Below are positions 23,326-30,630 of a stretch of 35,865 bases of DNA, in pieces. Source of the stretch: JAOZTV01 sp965371805 (GTDB taxonomy: Bacteria; Acidobacteriota; Aminicenantia; UBA2199); the NCBI GenBank assembly GCA_965371805.1, contig CBDUZW010000057.1:1-35865 (forward strand). The letters are read 5' to 3'. The translations under genes were made by a program, and so were the position numbers. The stretch's first letter is position 1. Each line of letters opens with the position of its first letter. The notes below the pieces were generated by a model, which made no database searches, was not told the origin of the DNA, and saw only the letters and a program-made list of their open reading frames with translations.

Positions 23326-25611
23326 TTACCCTCTTTTTCTTTTCTTTATTCTATATATAAGAAACAAAAATATGAATACTACCAAAAGAAATCCAAGTAT
23401 AAAATATAAGGTCCTGAAAAACCTCTGGTTTGAGAAGGAGAATTTCAGTGGATATATTTCGGACTTATTAATGATACTCTTTGTAAAACTGAATTTTTGA
23501 CCTGAGATAGGTAACTTGATATTAATAGAGTTCAAACCAACTGGACCTGTAAGCGGTTTATACTCTCCTGCTTTTGTTAGTTTTTTAGATTCCTGCTTCT
23601 TGCCTGACCCTAATACACCAATATCTAAATCATCCCCGATATTATCACCTTCGACGCCACCTTCGGCTTCATCATATATTGATTCAGGTGTATTGGGATC
23701 AGCTATATTGACACCATCAATATTGAATTTTTCTTTTGGTTTTACCTGTTTATTCCTTCTTATGCCTGGTGATCTTGTGACTTTTTTAGATAAATCTCTT
23801 CCTTTTGGAAGTGATTTATCAAATTTTTCTTCTGATGTTATGATTTTTTTTATGGGAGGTCTTGGCATTATCACTTTTTTAAATTCTTTCCATTCCATTT
23901 TACTCATACTAAAATCGTAGCCATTGGGAACATAAACATCCATTCTTATTTTGTTTAGAAATATATCTGTTTTGGGTAATAAAATTTCTCTGTTTCCTTT
24001 TAATGAAAAAGCTTTAGAAGGACGTGCATATATAAGGACAACTTTGAAAGCTTTTAGCTGGTCACCATTTCCTGATGATCTTAACAGGGGAATCAATATT
24101 TTGCCTTTTTTATTTGAAGAAGCTTTTTCTCTTTTATTATTAACTAAAACCGACCATATTGTAGAGCCTTCTGGTAGATCAAGCTCTAAGAATTGCTTAT
24201 ATGAATTTCGCACAAAATATTCAACTTTATGTAATACTTTCCCATTTTCCAAAAACAGAACTTCTGCTTTAGCGGATTCAATCAATGTAGATAATCCTTC
24301 AATTTTTTTATGTTTATATATTGATACACCAAGTTTGTAAGGATGTTTTGAATATTTGAAGGTATTTAAAATTGGTTTTGTAGTCATAGATAGAATAGTC
24401 TTGGGTATTTTATGAAAAACTATTTTTTCCAGATCTTTATTTTTTGCTATTTCTACCTCTACTTCATTTTCAGCTACTATTCCTAAAAATCCCGTTTCTC
24501 TTTTTGAATCAAGGATTTTTATACCTGAAAAACTAAACCCCAATGTGTTTGCTTCAACTATTTTTTCAAAATAAATATTTAATTTTTGAGTTCTGGTGAT
24601 GTCAATGGCAAAGTTTACTTCCAGAACCAGTCCTATATCTGTTTTCCTAACTGCCCAATTGTTTATTGAGTTTCCAACTGTGTTAATAACTTTGTAGTCT
24701 TCCGGGATTAGAAGTGAAACTTTATTTAGACTTGACTGAATTATCTCTAAATCTATGGAAGTATTAACTTTAATAATATCTGATGCTACAGATATTAAGG
24801 AATTTGATCTAGAATAAAAAACAACCGGTTTCTTTTTTATCTTATCTCTTTTCAAATTCCAGTTTAGATAAATATTATTTGAGCTTCTGAAATAGGCTGA
24901 GAAAATTGATTTTTTTTCAGATTGTATCACTTCTGGATTTATAAAAGAGTGGCAGCTGAACTCATAACCGGGAAGAGGGACAGAGAAATCGAGACTGGTG
25001 ATACTTGATCTTATTACCGGTAGACTAACACTCTGTTTGTTATTTTCAATTGAAAATTTCACTTTGATATTATGATAGCCCTTATTATATAAATTAATAT
25101 AATACCAGCCTCCTCTAATTGTAATTAATCCTGGTTTTTCATCCACAAGAATTTCTGATATTGCTGCTTTTGAACTTAGGACAGGAACGCTGACATATTT
25201 ATCGCTTTTAAAAATATATATGCTTGCATTTAAGTTAAATTTACTGTTCTTCCCTGTTGAATTTCCAATATATTTGCAGTTGCTTATCAAATAATCATAT
25301 GGTGATTTGATGTTTTTAGATGTTAGAATTGGCATTTTTTTAAGAAGAAGAGCAAATTGATCTCTTTTTAAGGTAACAATTCCATCAGATAGTGAGTATT
25401 CAGCCGATATTTTATTTCCAAGTTGTTCCAATATTTTTCTGAATTCATCCCAGCTCAGTTTTAAATTATCCTGCCTTATATCAAAATATTTCTGAAGATC
25501 AGGTAAGGTTAAACTGATCTTCTTTTCTTTTCCACTCAATGTATTAAAACCTGAAAAAAAGAGTAAATAAACAAGTAAATAGAATAGTATATAATGTTTT
25601 TTGCTGGACAT
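23326..25611 (-). CDS. membrane-anchored extracytoplasmic protein, smaller paralogue of a pair
   Basis: 761 residues from the ATG at 25611 (AGGAAAG site; one base after the upstream stop). A signal sequence (about 1-25) is followed by a long soluble part and a single C-terminal membrane helix (TLYFILGFLLVVFIFLFLIY) with a basic tail. The N-terminus has three short strand-plus-helix units: LTLPDLQKYF, LSWDEFRKIL and LKRDQFALLLKKM. The middle is predicted beta-rich. It is co-linear with the upstream 831-residue protein, e.g. RETGFLGIV, RNSYKQFLELDLPEGS and VLVNNKREKASSNKKG. A low-complexity acidic linker (EAEGGVEGDNIGDDLDIG) lies before the last domain. I do not recognise the family. Being coupled to its paralogue it probably acts with it. 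Confidence 0.75.
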   Translation of the reverse strand: MSSKKHYILFYLLVYLLFFSGFNTLSGKEKKISLTLPDLQKYFDIRQDNLKLSWDEFRKILEQLGNKISAEYSLSDGIVTLKRDQFALLLKKMPILTSKNIKSPYDYLISNCKYIGNSTGKNSKFNLNASIYIFKSDKYVSVPVLSSKAAISEILVDEKPGLITIRGGWYYINLYNKGYHNIKVKFSIENNKQSVSLPVIRSSITSLDFSVPLPGYEFSCHSFINPEVIQSEKKSIFSAYFRSSNNIYLNWNLKRDKIKKKPVVFYSRSNSLISVASDIIKVNTSIDLEIIQSSLNKVSLLIPEDYKVINTVGNSINNWAVRKTDIGLVLEVNFAIDITRTQKLNIYFEKIVEANTLGFSFSGIKILDSKRETGFLGIVAENEVEVEIAKNKDLEKIVFHKIPKTILSMTTKPILNTFKYSKHPYKLGVSIYKHKKIEGLSTLIESAKAEVLFLENGKVLHKVEYFVRNSYKQFLELDLPEGSTIWSVLVNNKREKASSNKKGKILIPLLRSSGNGDQLKAFKVVLIYARPSKAFSLKGNREILLPKTDIFLNKIRMDVYVPNGYDFSMSKMEWKEFKKVIMPRPPIKKIITSEEKFDKSLPKGRDLSKKVTRSPGIRRNKQVKPKEKFNIDGVNIADPNTPESIYDEAEGGVEGDNIGDDLDIGVLGSGKKQESKKLTKAGEYKPLTGPVGLNSINIKLPISGQKFSFTKSIINKSEIYPLKFSFSNQRFFRTLYFILGFLLVVFIFLFLIYRIKKRKRG

Positions 25612-25612
25612 T

Positions 25613-28108
25613 TTACTTTCCTGCATCCTTATTTTCTTCCGGCTTAGATTCTTTTTCTTTTAGATCTTTTCTCTGATAACCTAATAAAACATTTGGTAGG
25701 AATACTGCTAAAATAAACAGGATCACAAATATAACAAAGAGAGTATGAGATATAAAGAAAAATATTATTGCAAAGACAAAAAGAATGGTTCTCAGTCCTG
25801 CTTTAGTCCTGAAAAAACTGATGATTTTTTTTTGATTTTGTATGCTTGTATAAACATTTTTTACTGATGTGTAGAATTTTTTTCTCAGTAAAAATATAAA
25901 AAAGAGAAGAATTGCAATAATGACTATTTTTAAGAGGATTATTAGAGTTCCATTGCTGTATAAGATTGATATGTCAATTGCCTCTCCTTCAATTATAGTT
26001 CTGTTAAACCTGAATATTTTTCCAGAAGTTGGAAGTTCGATCTTAAAAATATTGCCACCTGAACCAGGTTGTCCTAATCTCTTACCCTGTTCTTTCTGGA
26101 AATTCATATTTAGATTTGCTTCCTGTCTTATCTGCTGTGCAAGATCTCTCTGATTTATTGCACTATTTCTGAAATTACTCTGGAGTGATTGTTCGAATTT
26201 ATTCCTATATTGTCTTTTATTTGGAGCTCTCTCCATATTTTTGGCAACTTCATTATATTGTTTTACAAAACTGAGATTGAAATTTCTATTTGTTCCAAAA
26301 AGCAGATTGATTGTTTTTGCTAATTCTTCTTTTTCCACATTTCCTTTAAAATTGAGATAGGTATAGTCCTTAGGTAAATAAACCGACCAAAGCATTTTAC
26401 TGATCATAATGTCTGAAGTCGGAAAATTCAATTTCTTTGTGCCATAGGCATCAAATTTGTTTCCCTTATAAAAATAAATTAAGTCAATCTTGAAACTCTG
26501 TAAGACATCATTTTTCTGTATTGATCGGGCCAGGGGTATCATAGTCATGCCTTCTTTGTTTTTGGAAACATTCTCTCTCTTATTATTAACATATACTGTC
26601 CATACTTCAGCATCTTTTGGGAGTTCAAGTTTTAAAAACTGTTTCCATGTATTCCTTATCTTATAACTTACTTTAGTCAGTGTTTTCCCATCTTCAAGAA
26701 CGACAGTGATTAAACTTGCCATATCAATGATTGTACTAATTGTTGGTAATTCTTTATGCTTAGTGATAGACATTGAAATATTAAAGGGGTGTCTTAAGTA
26801 ACGAAAACCAAATAATAGAGGTCTTTTTGATAAACTGACCAGATCATAGGGGAGATCTTTGATATCTATCCTATCAAGTTTTTCAATTTTTGACGGGATG
26901 GCTTCAGCGGTACTCTTTTTTTCTGCTCCAATATAACCGGTCTCTCTTATTGAATCAATGATTTTAAATCCATTAAATTCTATTTCATTTTTTTCCTGAT
27001 CAAATAATCTCTCTGATAGTATATCGAAACTATAATTACCCTGCCTTGGTGAATCAAATGGTACATTTAATATATTTCCTTTTTCTGTTTTCTCGATCTG
27101 CCAGTCACGGATCTTTACACCATTCATTTTCCGGATATATAAGATATTATAATTTTCCGGTATTTTTACCTTTATATTAAATATTGAGTTTTGTAATATA
27201 TTCAATTTTACTCTGCTTAATACTCTAAGTGCGTCATCTTCGATAGATATTAAATTTATGGTTTTTGAATATATCTTAGCAGGCTCTTTTTTTGTTTTAT
27301 CTTCAGTTTTTTTGTATTTTCTAAATACAGATACATTTATACTATTTGTTGCAGGTAAGACAGCATCTATTATGGTTGAATTTCCCACTTCTGAAGTTTC
27401 CACTTCTTTTGCTCCATATATTTTTACATCAATATCTTTTAATGGGATTCTTAATTTTAGAAGCGTAATTGCCGTTTTTATAACCCTCAAATTGAAAACC
27501 TGAGTTCCCTTATTAATATTTGATTGTATATAATATTTAATACGTACTTTATGCAGACCAGGTTTTGAAGTATTAAGTACATACCATCCGTTTCTTTCTG
27601 TTACTAATGCAGGTTTCCCATTCAATAATATCTCTGTGATCCCGGCATTATTATAAATTATAGGGATTTGATAGTATTTGTTTTGTTTTGGCCTGAATAT
27701 TTCCAGATTAAATTCTGCTGATATTTCTGTATTGTTTTTATTTGTTTTTCCAGAATAGACAGCCTTAGTGATTACGTATTCTGAAGGTGGTCTGAGAATA
27801 GTTGATCCCGGGGGTCTCATTTTATTTAAAAGCTGCTTGAATTGATCTCTAGGTAAAACAATTTTACCATTTTTTACAGAGTAATTTATTGTTGAATTCT
27901 GCCCTGCTTGAGCAGTCAATATTTTAAACTCATTTAAAGTTAATGTGATGTCATCAGAATCAAGATTCAATAATTTTCTAAATTCTGCCCATGTCATTTT
28001 TACCTGACTTACATTATCTTCAGCATATAAAACATTTTGTAGAGATGGAAAAATAAATACCATCATAATAATTATTAGACTTACTCTTTTTAACTTACTC
28101 ATTCTCAT
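25613..28108 (-). CDS. membrane-anchored extracytoplasmic protein, larger paralogue of a pair
   Basis: 831 residues if the first ATG (28106-28108) is used; a second ATG two codons later is equally possible, as AGGAGGGG lies 4 and 10 bases before them. Signal peptide about 1-29 (ending VLYA). Three N-terminal repeat units follow: MTWAEFRKLLNL, LTLNEFKILTAQ and LPRDQFKQLLNKM. A long, mainly beta-strand region shares with the downstream protein RETGYIGAEKK, RNTWKQFLKLELPKDA and VYVNNKRENVSKNKEG. A Gln/Asn-rich stretch (about 620-680) precedes a conserved short domain (IELPTSGKIFRFNRTI), then one membrane helix and a hydrophobic hairpin near the C-terminus. No enzymatic motif is visible and I do not know the family. 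Confidence 0.75.
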   Translation of the reverse strand: MRMSKLKRVSLIIIMMVFIFPSLQNVLYAEDNVSQVKMTWAEFRKLLNLDSDDITLTLNEFKILTAQAGQNSTINYSVKNGKIVLPRDQFKQLLNKMRPPGSTILRPPSEYVITKAVYSGKTNKNNTEISAEFNLEIFRPKQNKYYQIPIIYNNAGITEILLNGKPALVTERNGWYVLNTSKPGLHKVRIKYYIQSNINKGTQVFNLRVIKTAITLLKLRIPLKDIDVKIYGAKEVETSEVGNSTIIDAVLPATNSINVSVFRKYKKTEDKTKKEPAKIYSKTINLISIEDDALRVLSRVKLNILQNSIFNIKVKIPENYNILYIRKMNGVKIRDWQIEKTEKGNILNVPFDSPRQGNYSFDILSERLFDQEKNEIEFNGFKIIDSIRETGYIGAEKKSTAEAIPSKIEKLDRIDIKDLPYDLVSLSKRPLLFGFRYLRHPFNISMSITKHKELPTISTIIDMASLITVVLEDGKTLTKVSYKIRNTWKQFLKLELPKDAEVWTVYVNNKRENVSKNKEGMTMIPLARSIQKNDVLQSFKIDLIYFYKGNKFDAYGTKKLNFPTSDIMISKMLWSVYLPKDYTYLNFKGNVEKEELAKTINLLFGTNRNFNLSFVKQYNEVAKNMERAPNKRQYRNKFEQSLQSNFRNSAINQRDLAQQIRQEANLNMNFQKEQGKRLGQPGSGGNIFKIELPTSGKIFRFNRTIIEGEAIDISILYSNGTLIILLKIVIIAILLFFIFLLRKKFYTSVKNVYTSIQNQKKIISFFRTKAGLRTILFVFAIIFFFISHTLFVIFVILFILAVFLPNVLLGYQRKDLKEKESKPEENKDAGK

Positions 28109-28310
28109 AACCCCTCCTGAAAATATAGTTTATCATATTTAGATTTATTTTTTTATAACTCATATTGTACTAGTCGGACATATCAGAACATATTACCCTT
28201 AAATTTATAAACTTTTTTTTTAGTGAATAACTTTTAGAAATAAGTTAGGAATTGGATTTTATTTTTTATCTTTCTTACTTATCTTCTCTTCAATTCTCTT
28301 TAAACCGGCT

Positions 28311-28850
28311 TTATAGGTATTTACTGATTTCGTCAAGTGATTTTCTCTTTTTTTTTCTTGTTTCCAGATTATTAGCCTTATAACCCATACTTATGACAAG
28401 ATCAATTTTTTTATTCTTGGGAAGGCTCAATGTTTTTTTTAGATTTTTTTCATTGAACCATCCTATCATACAGGTACCAAGCCCTAATTCCGCCGCCTGA
28501 AGTGTAAGATGATCACAGACAATACCAATGTCAATCAGGCTATATTTTGTGCTTCTTAGAAGGCCGCCCAGGCGGGCTGAGTATAATGACTTTTCAGTTA
28601 TTACAATAATTAGAACAGGAGCATCTTCTGCGAACTTATTCATTGAGTATACTCCTGACATTGAGCATTTTACCAGTTCTTTGACCGTCTCTTTATTATC
28701 GATAACCAGGAACGTCCAGGGCTGGGAATTACAGGCTGAAGGAGCCAGTCTTGCAGCCTCAAGACATTTGGAAATTAAATCTCTCTCAATTTTTTTATCT
28801 GAATATTTCCTGACGCTTTCCCTTTGATTTACTAAATCTATAAAATTCAT
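28311..28850 (-). CDS. nitroreductase-family FMN oxidoreductase
   Basis: 179 residues, typical of the short FMN nitroreductases. RESVRKYSDKKIERDLI and RLAPSACNSQPWTFLVID form the FMN site, LTLQAAELGLGTCMIGWFNE is the conserved central helix, and the tail is KRKSLDEISKYL. It begins two bases after the stop of the exported DUF1579-like gene and lacks its own ribosome site, so it is probably translated by coupling. Substrate unknown. Confidence 0.87.
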   Translation of the reverse strand: MNFIDLVNQRESVRKYSDKKIERDLISKCLEAARLAPSACNSQPWTFLVIDNKETVKELVKCSMSGVYSMNKFAEDAPVLIIVITEKSLYSARLGGLLRSTKYSLIDIGIVCDHLTLQAAELGLGTCMIGWFNEKNLKKTLSLPKNKKIDLVISMGYKANNLETRKKKRKSLDEISKYL

Positions 28851-28852
28851 AT

Positions 28853-29365
28853 TTATTTTTTTATCTTTGTATAATAGGTCTTTAGGGTAAGAACTCTTTT
28901 TTCCTCTTTATTGATTACCCAGTTTTCCTGATAAATAGCACCATCAGGTTTGATTGTATAGTCAATTCCCCATTTGTTTTTACTCTCTTTGTCCTCAAAG
29001 CGGATCGTATCTTTGCTCAACCAGTGTCCGGTTGTAAAAAGAGGTTCCCTTTCATCAAAGATGTCGTAAGATATATAACATTTTCTTTTTTTATCATATC
29101 TGAAAAATGCATAGGCACCCCAGTTTTCTCTCTTGGGATGTTGGCCGATAAATTCAATGAACATCCATTTTTTTCCAAGGACCCACCGGTATTCCAAAAC
29201 ACCGGGTGCCTTTAGTCCATCCTTCTGGTAGATAGATAATGTTTTCCATTTTCCCACAAAGGGTGTGAGTCTCTCCATTTGATCTGAAACGGTTTCGGCG
29301 TTTAATAAAAGTGTATAACTAAGAATAAGCAATGAGAATAATGTTAATGTATAAAGTTTTTTCAT
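28853..29365 (-). CDS. exported DUF1579-like (lipocalin-like) protein
   Basis: 170 residues with a signal peptide (about 1-23, ending LLNA). The mature protein has the pattern MERLTPFVGKWKTLSIYQKD, GVLEYRWVLGKKWMFIEFIG, YAFFRYDKKRKCYISYDIFD and YTIKPDGAIYQENW: a calycin/lipocalin-like beta barrel as in DUF1579 and related proteins that may hold small hydrophobic ligands. Assignment rests on pattern, not on a search. AGGAG lies nine bases before the ATG. It is followed at once by the nitroreductase gene. Confidence 0.65.
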   Translation of the reverse strand: MKKLYTLTLFSLLILSYTLLLNAETVSDQMERLTPFVGKWKTLSIYQKDGLKAPGVLEYRWVLGKKWMFIEFIGQHPKRENWGAYAFFRYDKKRKCYISYDIFDEREPLFTTGHWLSKDTIRFEDKESKNKWGIDYTIKPDGAIYQENWVINKEEKRVLTLKTYYTKIKK

Positions 29366-29396
29366 ACTGTAAATCTCCTATTTAAAAAATTATATC

Positions 29397-29426
29397 ATAA
29401 GGAGAAAATATTATTTCTCTCCTTAT
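29397..29426 (-). terminator. intrinsic terminator after the exported small paralogue
   Basis: A perfect 9-bp stem, ATAAGGAGA/TCTCCTTAT, extendable by inner A-T pairs. On the minus strand it is followed a few bases later by TTTTTT. It lies 35 bases after the stop at 29462, so the 29462 gene and the DUF1579-like gene belong to different transcripts or are separated by attenuation. Confidence 0.65.
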
Positions 29427-29461
29427 AATAAATAGATTTTTACTAAATTAAAGAGAGTTTA

Positions 29462-29941
29462 TTACTCTTTACCAAAATCACAATCAGGTTTTTTTACTAT
29501 ATAAGGGGTAAGTCTTCCACTTTCATCTGGGGTTTCCCAAAGTTTTCTGATTAATTCTTTGTTCAGGATGATTTTTTCAGATGCTTCAGGGAATGCAACA
29601 TCTGTTCTTCTTTTTCCAAATATTTTGCTGTATTTTGCTCTTGTCATCGTAATGTTTACATTAAAATTATCATAAAAGGCTCCGAGTATAGCGGAAGCAG
29701 CTGGTTCACTTGTAGTTCCTGGTGCTGTATTATATCCCCAGAACATTGCAACACTTTTTTTTGGATCGATTTGATGCGTTTCACCATTACTGAGTTCTAC
29801 AGTGATTTTTATAATCTGTGGACGATGACCATTAGCATTACTTATAATCTCTCCACTCTTTGCAGTAATCTTTGATGATGTTAAAAAAATTGCTACTGAA
29901 ATTAAAACAATTGAAACTGAAACTAATAAAATCTTTTTCAT
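29462..29941 (-). CDS. small exported protein, paralogue of the 30110 protein; function unknown
   Basis: 159 residues with a signal peptide or N-terminal anchor (KILLVSVSIVLISVAIFL). The mature part matches the neighbouring 134-residue protein along its length: VAMFWG, AILGAFYDNF, KIFGKRRTDVAF and KLWETPDESGRL, against VALFWG, EILGTYYDSL, DTFGKVRADKIF and ELWNTPDGDGET. I do not recognise the family. AAGGAG lies before the ATG and a terminator follows the gene. The exported and cytosolic forms side by side suggest one activity in two compartments, or a binding protein and its counterpart. Confidence 0.72.
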   Translation of the reverse strand: MKKILLVSVSIVLISVAIFLTSSKITAKSGEIISNANGHRPQIIKITVELSNGETHQIDPKKSVAMFWGYNTAPGTTSEPAASAILGAFYDNFNVNITMTRAKYSKIFGKRRTDVAFPEASEKIILNKELIRKLWETPDESGRLTPYIVKKPDCDFGKE

Positions 29942-30045
29942 ATTTTCTCCTTTTTTTTTGAATAATTGTTCTTCATAAAAATAACTTTCTCTTTTTCTAA
30001 TTGATAATCCAAATCTACCATAAGATATTTTTATTCGTATTTGTC

Positions 30046-30150
30046 TTATAGACTCAATTCATTGTAAATATCAATTAATTCTTTGTTTTTATAAAAATCT
30101 TGGTATAGATCAGCCACCTGATATTTTACATATTTTTCCTTTTCCACCAT
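30046..30150 (-). CDS. possible 34-residue protein or remnant of a degraded gene
   Basis: In a frame shifted from the end of the 30110 gene, an ATG at 30148-30150 opens 34 codons whose translation looks protein-like (YQVADLYQDFYKNKELIDIY). After two TAA stops the same frame continues (MVDLDYQLEKEKVIFM) up to a TGA that overlaps the ATG at 29941. This could be a small gene, or an old gene broken by stop codons. A-rich DNA often gives such translations by chance, so this is tentative. Confidence 0.25.
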   Translation of the reverse strand: MVEKEKYVKYQVADLYQDFYKNKELIDIYNELSL

Positions 30151-30514
30151 ATACAAGCGTCTCTCCATCTCCATCAGGTGTATTCCATAATTCTTTAATA
30201 AGGGATTTATTGATTATTTTGTCTTCGTTGGATGATTTGAATATTTTATCTGCTCTAACTTTCCCAAATGTATCTTCACATTCTCTTTTAGAAAGTTTGA
30301 TGCCCTGTTTCTTTTCTTCCAAACTATCATAATATGTACCCAGAATCTCTATCGGAGCAGATTTTGGCTTATTGCCTTTGTCTGCTTCCAACTCTAAATT
30401 ACCCCAAAATAATGCAACTATCTGATCTTTTTTTACGTCGATTGTTCGTGACCATCCATTGTCAAAGTTTATTGTAACACTTTCTACTTCTTTGATTTTC
30501 CTAACATTAGACAT
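30110..30514 (-). CDS. small cytosolic protein, paralogue of the 29462 protein; function unknown
   Basis: 134 residues, no signal peptide. Opens with MSNVRKIKEVESVTINFDNG, then VALFWGNLELEAD, ILGTYYDSLEEKK, FGKVRADKIFKSS and ELWNTPDGDGETLVYGG. The same blocks in the same order occur in the exported neighbour. Conserved W-G, G-x-[FY]-Y-D, FGK-x-R-x-D and LW-x-TPD-x-x-G could be a binding or catalytic surface, but no known family comes to mind. AAGGAGG lies shortly before the ATG. It is divergent from the sensor kinase with a 116-bp gap holding promoters for both. Confidence 0.72.
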   Translation of the reverse strand: MSNVRKIKEVESVTINFDNGWSRTIDVKKDQIVALFWGNLELEADKGNKPKSAPIEILGTYYDSLEEKKQGIKLSKRECEDTFGKVRADKIFKSSNEDKIINKSLIKELWNTPDGDGETLVYGGKGKICKISGG

Positions 30515-30542
30515 TTAGTCCTCCTTTTATGATTATAATCCA

Positions 30543-30571
30543 ATGTTAGATAAAAAATAAAAAAAAGTCAA
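30543..30571 (-). promoter_or_regulatory. candidate promoter of the 30110 gene
   Basis: Minus strand TTGACT (30566-30571), a T-rich 17-bp spacer, TAACAT (30543-30548). The -10 matches the consensus at only four of six positions. Confidence 0.42.
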
Positions 30572-30586
30572 GAATCTCTATTGGAA

Positions 30587-30615
30587 TTGATAAAAAAAAA
30601 AAAGTATTTTATAAT
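30587..30615 (+). promoter_or_regulatory. sigma-70 promoter of the propeller sensor kinase
   Basis: TTGATA (30587-30592), a 17-bp spacer that is mostly A, and a perfect TATAAT (30610-30615). The transcript should begin very near the AGGA ribosome site at 30622-30625, giving a leader of about 10 bases. Confidence 0.68.
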
Positions 30616-30630
30616 TAAACTAGGAATAAA

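Noticed and set aside
28240..28330. A coding-like frame (YKAGLKRIEEKISKKDKK) after the second nitroreductase, suggesting a frameshift
   Set aside because: The nitroreductase ends normally in its own frame (KRKSLDEISKYL). The A-rich strand gives Lys/Glu-rich translations by chance, and no good start is present.
30583..30615. A third copy of the 30-bp element near the kinase promoter (GGAATTGATAAAAA)
   Set aside because: Only the AATTGA and A-run portions match, and they coincide with the -35 box and its A-rich spacer rather than lying upstream.
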